NCBI GenBank assembly: GCA_002794515.1
Contig: PGTJ01000142.1
Coordinates: 1-6,587 of the forward strand
Direction of reading: 5' to 3'
Source of the DNA: Phototrophicales bacterium
Lineage (GTDB): Bacteria > Chloroflexota > Anaerolineae > Aggregatilineales > Phototrophicaceae
DNA: 6,587 nt
Shown here: positions 1 through 5,035 of the stretch, piece by piece
How positions within the stretch are numbered: the first letter of the stretch is position 1
Layout: each line of letters starts with the position of its first letter
Translations under genes and position numbers: made by a program
The notes under the pieces: model-generated
The model's database searches: none
What the model was told of the DNA's origin: nothing
What the model saw: the letters and a program-made list of their open reading frames with translations, nothing else

Positions 1-399
1 GAGCCGAAAATCCATCTTGGCGCTGAAAGGCATCGGGAAAAATCGCTTGACTTTGCGCGTATCCATGCTCAATTCGATGCGTTTTTCGTCTTGTTTGCGG
101 ACAGTCCACTCGACATCGCGTCCAATGCCATGAATAGCTGTGCCATCTTTGAAATTAATCGGGAGTTGATACACCTTGTCGTTGAAGGTGAATTTTCCAT
201 CTCGAATGCGATTGCACCAGGGAATCATCACAAAGCTGGCGCATTTCGATGAATTGGTGTAATCGGTCTCGTGTGTAGGGCGCATAATATCATGCCATAC
301 GCCGTCATGCTTCACCCGTCCAAAGGCGATAGACCCACCGGTTTGAGGCAAAATGCCAACTTGCCAAAAATCATTTTCTAATACAAGTAACTGGCTCAT
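1..399 (-). CDS. Aldose 1-epimerase (galactose mutarotase)-like protein, partial (N-terminal 133 residues)
   Basis: Seen: the minus strand is open from ATG at 399-397 to the window edge, giving 133 codons without a stop. The translation carries the two N-terminal signatures of aldose 1-epimerases: a PWCNRI segment (residues 60-65), matching the family P-x-x-NRI motif with substrate-binding Arg64, and IHGIGRDVEW (89-98), whose His90 corresponds to the first conserved active-site His. FPMPF (121-125) fits the following conserved strand. Known: the family interconverts alpha and beta anomers of hexoses in the cytoplasm; full proteins are about 290-340 residues, so over half is missing here, including the second His and the Glu base. 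The start is forced: an in-frame TAA (the stop of the upstream gene, 429-427) leaves this as the only ATG. The nearest purine-rich site (AGAGAGG, 422-416) lies 16 nt away, which is long. It sits 27 nt downstream of the propeller gene and is probably the third gene of that unit. Whether the substrate is galactose, glucose or a phosphorylated sugar cannot be told. Confidence 0.88.
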   Translation of the reverse strand, partial: MSQLLVLENDFWQVGILPQTGGSIAFGRVKHDGVWHDIMRPTHETDYTNSSKCASFVMIPWCNRIRDGKFTFNDKVYQLPINFKDGTAIHGIGRDVEWTVRKQDEKRIELSMDTRKVKRFFPMPFSAKMDFRL

Positions 400-426
400 G
401 ATTTTTCTAAAAAAACCTCTCTGATG

Positions 427-1512
427 TTATCTTAGGATGCCGATAAAGGTTGTTTGTGCCACACGATTTAAGCGTCCATTGCTCAATACGACTTTCCATG
501 TGCCATTATCACGCGGGCTGGTGAATACAATGGCGCTGTTATCTTCTGTCCATGTGATGGGTCGGATGAATGTTTGTACAGGGGTTGTCAATACAGTTTG
601 TGTTTCTGCTTCAAAATCCACCAATACAAACACGGTCTCGGTCAATGGGTCTTGATTTGGGCGTGGGGTGACTTTTGCCAGCGCATATACTGCCAACTTG
701 CCATCTGGCGACATCAGAATATCCCCACCTGTATTATACCCATTGAGGCGTAATGGCGGAAAGGTGATTCGGTTATTGGTATTCAAATCGTATAAATATA
801 AATCGAAGCCGCTAAAATCGGGGGCAAGGCGCAATCGCAAAAATTGCCGATTACCAATCGCCGCCCCACAAATGCAATTGCCAAATTCTTCTGGTAGGGC
901 TTGGATGGTGTTATCAATTAAATCCAGCGCATATACTGCCACATATTGCCGAAAGAAGAGATATGGGTCGATGCCATCAGGATGTTTATCTAAATATAAA
1001 GTGCCTAAGTCATCACTAAAACGAATAGGCAAGGCGCGTAAATTTTCGTTGGCGAGGTCTATCTCGCGCAATACCTCGCGCAAATTTCTGCCATCGGCAT
1101 TCGCCACATAGGTGATAGTCGCCAATTGTCCCAATTGGTCGCGCCATGTCACCGTCCATGCCACCATCTCGGCATTCTGAGAGATGACCCAATCAATCCG
1201 ATAGGCATCAGTCGGCATTTGTACAAATGGGTGTGGACGGGTTGTGCCGTCTGGATGCGCCAACATCACCGTATTGGTTTGGCGGTCGAGATATAAAATC
1301 TCGTATCCAAAGGGGGTATATCGCTCGCCATATACGTCGAGTTGGGTGGTGATGCCCGTGTGCATGTTGACGAACAACAGATGATCTAAACCAAACTGGT
1401 CTTGGTCGTGTTCGACATACACCATATATGGTATTCGTCCCGCATTTTGTGCCGATATAGGCGAAAATCCGATGATGATTATCAAGCCGATTGCCACCCA
1501 CCGCCACATCAT
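427..1512 (-). CDS. Secreted beta-propeller-like (TolB/PD40-type) protein, function unknown
   Basis: Seen: 361 residues beginning MMWRW, then a hydrophobic run (about residues 5-17) and an ISA|QN site near residue 21, a good Sec signal peptide; no lipobox Cys is present. The mature part is beta-rich, with repeated strand-turn units typical of PD40/TolB-like propellers: LLFVNMHTGITTQL (45-58), ILYLDRQTNTVML (72-84), DLYLYDLNTNNRI (237-249), MSPDGKLAVYAL (267-278), WTEDNSAIVFTS (321-332) and TWKVVLSNGRL (338-348). The two clearest blades have the S/T-x-D-x-x-x-hydrophobic pattern of these repeats. Residues 213-215 form a Cys-Ile-Cys pair, the only CxC. Its ATG overlaps the sir2 stop as ATGA (1512-1509), and GGAGG (1524-1520) inside the sir2 end gives a 7-nt spacer, so translation is probably coupled. 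Inferred: exported, probably a scaffold or ligand-binding propeller. No catalytic motif is visible, and no substrate can be assigned. Confidence 0.82.
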   Translation of the reverse strand: MMWRWVAIGLIIIIGFSPISAQNAGRIPYMVYVEHDQDQFGLDHLLFVNMHTGITTQLDVYGERYTPFGYEILYLDRQTNTVMLAHPDGTTRPHPFVQMPTDAYRIDWVISQNAEMVAWTVTWRDQLGQLATITYVANADGRNLREVLREIDLANENLRALPIRFSDDLGTLYLDKHPDGIDPYLFFRQYVAVYALDLIDNTIQALPEEFGNCICGAAIGNRQFLRLRLAPDFSGFDLYLYDLNTNNRITFPPLRLNGYNTGGDILMSPDGKLAVYALAKVTPRPNQDPLTETVFVLVDFEAETQTVLTTPVQTFIRPITWTEDNSAIVFTSPRDNGTWKVVLSNGRLNRVAQTTFIGILR

Positions 1513-2261
1513 GCCATCGCCTCCAACAGGGCGGGCAATATCGCGCCCGATGCCCCGTTTAGCACAATATCGGCATAACGGGTTATCATCGAATATTCTG
1601 GATTAATTTCGATGATGGTCGCGCCGTTTTGTTTTGCCCAATAGGGCAATTCAGAGGCGGGCGAGACCAACCCCGATGTGCCGATGACCAGCGCCACATC
1701 ACTATTTTTACAAACTGTCTGTGCCAGATTCAGCGCCTGTGTGGGCAACATCTCATGAAACCACACCACATTGGGGCGCAAATAGGCGTGGCAATGTGGG
1801 CAACGGGGTGGGGTGGTGCGGTCGGCATCCCATACAAAATCGCTAGGGGCAATTGGCACACGTCCCCCCCGACACTGATTATAACAAATGGTCTCTGCCA
1901 AATTGCCATGAAGCCGAATCAGGCGGGTCGAACCTGCTTGTTCGTGCAAATCATCGACATTCTGGGTGATGAGCCATAAATCGGGATGTGTTTTTTCGAG
2001 TTGTGCCAGCGCGATATGTCCCGCATTTGGTTTGGTACGGCTCACCAAGTCACGCCGATAGCTATACCAATCCCACACCAATTTGGGATTTTTGGCGAAT
2101 GCTGTTGGTGTGGCGAGTTCTTCTGGGTTGTATTTCGCCCATAACCCGTCCATCGCATCCCGAAAGGTGGGGACACCACTCTCTTTGCTCACACCCGCCC
2201 CTGTCAGGATGACGAGGTGTTTGGCATTTTGGATGTGGGTGGCGGCTTGTTGAATAGACAT
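1509..2261 (-). CDS. cobB: SIR2-family NAD-dependent protein deacylase (sirtuin), class III-like
   Basis: Role: removes acyl groups from protein lysines in the cytoplasm using NAD+, giving nicotinamide and O-acyl-ADP-ribose. Seen, over 250 residues (usual length for compact bacterial sirtuins): NAD-binding GAGVSKESGVPTFRD (21-35); TQNVDDLH (99-106) with Asn101/Asp103; catalytic His118 in LHGN; zinc-binding Cys126, Cys130, Cys154 and Cys157; GTS (194-196) and EIN (218-220) of the Rossmann fold. Tyr66 and Arg69 form the Y-x-x-R pair that in SIRT5 and E. coli CobB binds succinyl/malonyl carboxylates, so desuccinylase/demalonylase activity is inferred. Odd: VVWFHE (165-170) has His169 where most relatives have Gly. 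A run of 7 G (1870-1864) encodes Arg-Gly-Gly next to Cys130. Start: ATG at 2261, with AGGA 12 nt upstream (2277-2274). It is first in the unit with the propeller and epimerase genes, behind a near-consensus promoter. The symbol cobB is used loosely, by family. Confidence 0.95.
   Translation of the reverse strand: MSIQQAATHIQNAKHLVILTGAGVSKESGVPTFRDAMDGLWAKYNPEELATPTAFAKNPKLVWDWYSYRRDLVSRTKPNAGHIALAQLEKTHPDLWLITQNVDDLHEQAGSTRLIRLHGNLAETICYNQCRGGRVPIAPSDFVWDADRTTPPRCPHCHAYLRPNVVWFHEMLPTQALNLAQTVCKNSDVALVIGTSGLVSPASELPYWAKQNGATIIEINPEYSMITRYADIVLNGASGAILPALLEAMA
1520..1524 (-). promoter_or_regulatory. Ribosome binding site for the propeller gene, inside sir2
   Basis: GGAGG on the minus strand, 7 nt before the ATG at 1512. 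It lies within the last codons of the sir2 gene and, with the 4-bp ATGA overlap, supports the ATG at 1512 as the start and points to translational coupling. Confidence 0.75.
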
Positions 2262-2299
2262 GGTGATAATTTTTCCTAACCGTTACTCATGATTTTCCC

Positions 2300-2320
2300 C
2301 TATTATAGCGAGTATAATAG
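2300..2320. repeat. Perfect inverted repeat spanning both divergent -10 boxes
   Basis: CTATTATA (2300-2307), spacer GCGAG (2308-2312), TATAATAG (2313-2320). The arms are exact reverse complements and each contains a TATAAT box pointing outward. It could serve as an operator for a dimeric regulator of both transcripts, or the symmetry could simply follow from two facing -10 elements. Confidence 0.7.
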
Positions 2321-2330
2321 AGGTTATCAA
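2302..2330 (-). promoter_or_regulatory. Sigma-70-type promoter for the sir2-propeller-epimerase unit
   Basis: On the minus strand, TTGATA (2330-2325) and TATAAT (2307-2302) are separated by exactly 17 nt, 11 of 12 consensus bases. Transcription would begin near 2295, leaving a leader of about 34 nt before the sir2 ATG at 2261. The -35 box lies at the expected start region of the divergent transcript, so the two promoters overlap and may compete. Confidence 0.75.
2313..2318 (+). promoter_or_regulatory. -10 box for the DUF3095 gene
   Basis: A perfect TATAAT on the plus strand; transcription would start near 2325, giving a leader of about 24 nt that holds the AAGGAG site. The -35 region (around 2290-2295, TGATTT) is poor, so this promoter may be weak or need an activator. 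It implies that the upstream in-frame ATG at 2289 is not on the transcript. Confidence 0.55.
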
Positions 2331-2336
2331 AAGGAG
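2331..2336 (+). promoter_or_regulatory. Ribosome binding site AAGGAG for the DUF3095 gene
   Basis: A strong Shine-Dalgarno core preceded by further A residues. In-frame ATGs follow at 2337, 2340 and 2349; only 2349 (spacer 12 nt) leaves usable room, the others being 0 and 3 nt away. The site therefore favours the start at 2349. Confidence 0.65.
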
Positions 2337-2348
2337 ATGATGAGATCG

Positions 2349-3524
2349 ATGACCGACCACCTTTCTTTCTTTCAATCGATACCCCCCATTCATAATATCA
2401 GCGAAATCACCAATATAGAGCATTATTATGATGTGCCTGCCGATTGGCATATCGTCATCACCGATGTGCGTAGCTCGACCAAAGCCATAGAAGAAGGGCG
2501 CTATCGAGATGTCAATTCGGTGGCGGCGGCTTCGATTACCGCCATGCTCAATGTCGCCAAAGATGTCGATATTCCCTTTGTCTTTGGTGGTGATGGCGCG
2601 ACTGTCCTCATCCCGCCTGTTTTCATTCCAGATGCTCAACGGGCGTTGCGTGGCACACAAATCCTCGCCCGCGAACAATTCAATCTCGATTTACGCACGG
2701 GCATCATCCCTGTGCGCGAGGTGTTAGAGGCGAAATTACGCATCCGTGTGGCACGGCTAAAAGTGTCGAATAATTTTCAGCAGGCGATTTTTTCGGGTGG
2801 TGGATTGGCATATGCCGAGCAATTGCTCAAGTCAAATCCCGATAAATATGCACCACCGCCGTCTGATGACACCCCCTTTGCCGATTTTCATGGTTTTGAA
2901 TGTCGCTGGCAAGAAATTCCGAGCATGTATGACGAAAATGTCACCCTGATGGTCATGGCATTGGTGACGGGGACTATCCCCAGCAACACTGTTTATAGTG
3001 ATGTGTTGGCAAAAATTGACCAGCTTTATGGCAATAGTGCCTCACGCGCCCCGATTACGGTGAAAAATCTCCGCCTGGCGTTTAATCCGAATAAGCTAAA
3101 AACAGAGGCAAAAGTCCGTTCTGGCGACACCTCATGGCGCACATTGCGTCAGATGTGGATTAATTCGCTCAAGGCATGGTTTGCCATGCGCTTCAAAATC
3201 GGGCGGTGGGGCGATTATAAATCGATTTTAGTCGATTCGACCGATAGCGAAAAATTTGATGATACCTTGCGGATGGTGATGAGTGGGCGCGTGAGCCAAC
3301 GCGAGCAATTGCGTGCTTACTTAGAGGAACAACGTCAAGCGGGGCGCTTGGTATATGGGATGCACATCTCGCGTCATGCGCTCATGACCTGTGTGGTCTT
3401 CGATTATTTTGGCAGGCAAGTCCATTTTGTCGATGGCGCACGCGGCGGGTATGCGCTGGCGGCGCGTGAGATGAAACAGCAATTAGCAGAGTTGCAAAAA
3501 GGCGAAATGACACAAATAGATTAA
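2349..3524 (+). CDS. DUF3095 domain-containing protein (class III nucleotidyl cyclase-like fold)
   Basis: Seen: 391 residues from the preferred ATG at 2349. Family marks of DUF3095 are DWHIVITDVRSSTKAIEEGRY (within 32-52), PFVFGGDGATVLIPP (76-90), HGFECRWQEIP (181-191) and, near the C terminus, YGMHISRHALMTC followed by HFVDGARGGYALAA. Known: DUF3095 proteins are uncharacterised; the first two segments resemble the palm core of class III adenylate/guanylate cyclases. Asp39 (DVRSST) and Asp82 (GGDGA) correspond to the two metal-binding aspartates. In the segment that lines up with the cyclase V-N-x-A-x-R-L motif (GLAYAEQL, 152-159), the Asn and Arg positions appear to be Ala154 and Gln158, so classical cyclase activity is doubtful. 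No signal peptide or membrane segment; presumably cytoplasmic. Start: the open frame extends to an ATG at 2289, but that lies upstream of the -10 box; AAGGAG at 2331-2336 supports 2349. It is transcribed divergently from sir2 and ends at a hairpin. The reaction and partner are unknown. Confidence 0.88.
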   Translation: MTDHLSFFQSIPPIHNISEITNIEHYYDVPADWHIVITDVRSSTKAIEEGRYRDVNSVAAASITAMLNVAKDVDIPFVFGGDGATVLIPPVFIPDAQRALRGTQILAREQFNLDLRTGIIPVREVLEAKLRIRVARLKVSNNFQQAIFSGGGLAYAEQLLKSNPDKYAPPPSDDTPFADFHGFECRWQEIPSMYDENVTLMVMALVTGTIPSNTVYSDVLAKIDQLYGNSASRAPITVKNLRLAFNPNKLKTEAKVRSGDTSWRTLRQMWINSLKAWFAMRFKIGRWGDYKSILVDSTDSEKFDDTLRMVMSGRVSQREQLRAYLEEQRQAGRLVYGMHISRHALMTCVVFDYFGRQVHFVDGARGGYALAAREMKQQLAELQKGEMTQID

Positions 3525-3525
3525 T

Positions 3526-3583
3526 TGGGATGTATCGTGGGGTTGAATATCCCATACACGATACACCCACAACATCTCTTTTT
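3526..3583 (+). terminator. Hairpin between convergent genes, probable terminator
   Basis: TGGG (3526-3529) and TGTATCGTG (3531-3539) pair with CACGATACA (3557-3565) and CCCA (3566-3569), with one bulged A. The stem continues inward as GGG (3540-3542) with CCC (3551-3553), around the loop TTGAATAT. A TTTTT run follows at 3579-3583, 9 nt after the stem, which is farther than usual for an intrinsic terminator. It begins 2 nt after the DUF3095 stop, and its T-run overlaps the end of the convergent transporter gene. In the minus direction no T-run follows the stem, so termination there would rest on the hairpin alone. Confidence 0.6.
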
Positions 3584-4850
3584 ATGGCAATAACACTTCG
3601 CTAGATATGACGCGCCCGCGCCGAATTCGCCGAATAAATTTGGGGCGCTGATTGGGGACAGTATTCACATAAGTGAACACCGCCGCCAAAATCCGTAATG
3701 CCACGGTGACGTATAAAATTTGTACCAGCGACAAATTCATGCTCACCAAAGCCGACCCTAAAATCGGACCTAAAAATATGCCCACACCAACCACTTGTTG
3801 ATAACCATTCGAGGTGATATTAGAATATTCGTTGGGGGTACGTTCGATCAACAAGATGTACATGCCTGTTGTTGCCAACACCCACCCACTGCCCGATGCG
3901 ACCGCCGAGAACAGCGCCATATCTAAACGGTGTGTAATCGCCAGCACCAACGCCGCAATCGATGTGATAAATAACGCATATGCCGTCAGCCGTTGCGCGC
4001 CCAGTTTGGCGATTAATCGATCGGCGAAGTATGCCGCTAATGCACCAGAACCCAATTCGACCAAGCCGAATATGGCGATATACCCTTCACCTGCATTCAT
4101 CTCGTTCATCAGACGCATGGGGATGATCCCCGCGATAACCACATAGGCGATATGACCAAAAAGCGTCACCATCGCCACCCACACAAAACTCGGCAATTTC
4201 CAGATATACCATTGCGATACAATTGGCTTGGCGGTTTCGGATGTGCGTGGTTCATCATCGCTCATCTTGACCTGATTAACGTGCCAAAAGCTGACTAGTG
4301 ATAACACAAAGGCAAATAAAAACATCACCTGATAATTGATCGGGAAGGGCAGTCCTTCTAAAACGATGCCAAAAAATAGCGAGCCAATCATCAGCATAAA
4401 ATTGAGCGCCATCGCCCGCCGACTAAAGAGCGTCGCTACCCGTTCTTGTGGCACACCATGTCGCAAAAATTCCATGAATATCGCCCCTGCCACCCCTTGC
4501 GCCAATGCCGGTGCTGTCGCCGAGAAGATCAGCCATGCTGGTTGCAAGTGCATAGGGAACAGTGGGGTGAATGCGGGTAACAGATAGATAAACCGAAAAA
4601 ATAAACCCGGATAGTATTGGGCTGGCACGGCGTTAATGAATTTGCGTCGCCACCAACCAGTGAACAGGGTCGAGATGAGCATCACAATGCCCGGAAGGGC
4701 GACTAATAAGTTGACTTCGGCAGGGGTAGCATTGACCCGAATGGCATATGTCGAAGCAAAACGGGTTGTCGCCGCCAACGCGACACCAAACCATGCAATA
4801 TCCAACACAAGATGACGAAAATTCGCCTCTGCGATGTCTTGTTGATTCAT
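3582..4850 (-). CDS. Major facilitator superfamily (MFS) transporter
   Basis: Seen: 422 residues from ATG at 4850, about 12 hydrophobic segments in two halves. The first runs from residues 13-36 to 173-190; a polar, charged cytoplasmic loop (191-218) follows; the second runs from 219-245 to 373-395. The C-terminal tail is strongly basic (KFIRRIRRGR, 404-413), consistent with an inside location. GWWRRK (65-70) after the second segment and ADRLIAKLGAQR (276-287) after the eighth resemble the loop A-like MFS motif. Known: MFS proteins are secondary carriers of sugars, drugs or metabolites. Substrate cannot be inferred; the second half resembles efflux-type carriers only loosely. Start: the frame is open up to an ATG at 4916 (444 residues), but an extended -10 box (TGATATAAT, 4923-4915) overlaps that ATG and would start transcription near 4908. 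I prefer 4850, whose N terminus (MNQQDIAEANFRH) leads directly into the first membrane segment. AGGAG (4873-4869) is 18 nt away, too far for a classical site. It converges on the DUF3095 gene and appears monocistronic. Confidence 0.88.
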   Translation of the reverse strand: MNQQDIAEANFRHLVLDIAWFGVALAATTRFASTYAIRVNATPAEVNLLVALPGIVMLISTLFTGWWRRKFINAVPAQYYPGLFFRFIYLLPAFTPLFPMHLQPAWLIFSATAPALAQGVAGAIFMEFLRHGVPQERVATLFSRRAMALNFMLMIGSLFFGIVLEGLPFPINYQVMFLFAFVLSLVSFWHVNQVKMSDDEPRTSETAKPIVSQWYIWKLPSFVWVAMVTLFGHIAYVVIAGIIPMRLMNEMNAGEGYIAIFGLVELGSGALAAYFADRLIAKLGAQRLTAYALFITSIAALVLAITHRLDMALFSAVASGSGWVLATTGMYILLIERTPNEYSNITSNGYQQVVGVGIFLGPILGSALVSMNLSLVQILYVTVALRILAAVFTYVNTVPNQRPKFIRRIRRGRVISSEVLLP

Positions 4851-4914
4851 ATAATTTAAAGTATGTTGCTCCTGAACAACAATAAAAAAGAGGATGTCAA
4901 GTGATGCAACATTC

Positions 4915-4923
4915 ATTATATCA
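4915..4923 (-). promoter_or_regulatory. Extended -10 promoter element for the MFS gene
   Basis: TGATATAAT on the minus strand: a perfect TATAAT with the TG-n extension. No good -35 box is seen 16-19 nt upstream, as allowed for extended -10 promoters. The start would be near 4908, giving a leader of about 58 nt to the ATG at 4850. In that leader TGTTG and CAACA (4881-4877 and 4868-4864) can form a short stem with AGGAG in its loop. Confidence 0.5.
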
Positions 4924-4961
4924 AATATCGTCTATAACCATACAGACCATCTTTTTTTGAT

Positions 4962-4990
4962 TTGCACACAAACCCAAACAGCGTTACAAT
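4962..4990 (+). promoter_or_regulatory. Probable promoter for the 456-residue membrane protein gene
   Basis: TTGCAC (4962-4967) and TACAAT (4985-4990) are 17 nt apart. The -10 is one base from consensus; the -35 keeps only TTG. The predicted start is near 4997, about 39 nt before the ATG at 5036. The remainder of the 4851-5035 gap holds an A/T-rich stretch with a T7 run (4952-4958) and nothing else I recognise. Confidence 0.4.
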
Positions 4991-5023
4991 CGGTCATAGT
5001 GTTTTGGTTTGGTTAAGAATGGT

Positions 5024-5027
5024 GAGG
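5024..5027 (+). promoter_or_regulatory. Ribosome binding site deciding the start at 5036
   Basis: GAGG within GGTGAGG, 8 nt before ATG 5036. The frame also offers a TTG at 5009, but that has no purine-rich site in front and adds only nine polar residues before the membrane segment. The site favours 5036. Confidence 0.65.
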
Positions 5028-5035
5028 ATATTGCG

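Noticed and set aside
437..1111. Two plus-strand open frames opposite the propeller gene (437-655 and 668-1111)
   Set aside because: Composition is unlike a real protein (strings of Ser/Thr/Arg/Lys), no ribosome binding site, and the minus-strand frame has a signal peptide, coupling and propeller repeats.
1629..2212. Plus-strand open frames opposite sir2
   Set aside because: The minus-strand frame has all sirtuin motifs; the opposite frames are rich in Cys/Trp/His/Pro and match nothing.
2289..2348. N-terminal extension of the DUF3095 protein from ATG 2289
   Set aside because: It covers the -10 box and the AAGGAG site, so it would have to be transcribed from a promoter that is not visible; the extra 20 residues show no family similarity.
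2283..2678. Minus-strand open frame over the divergent promoter and the start of the DUF3095 gene
   Set aside because: It runs opposite the conserved DVRSST and GGDGA segments and across both promoters; no recognisable features.
4952..4958. T7 run in the divergent gap as a terminator
   Set aside because: No stem precedes it, and no gene ends here on the plus strand.
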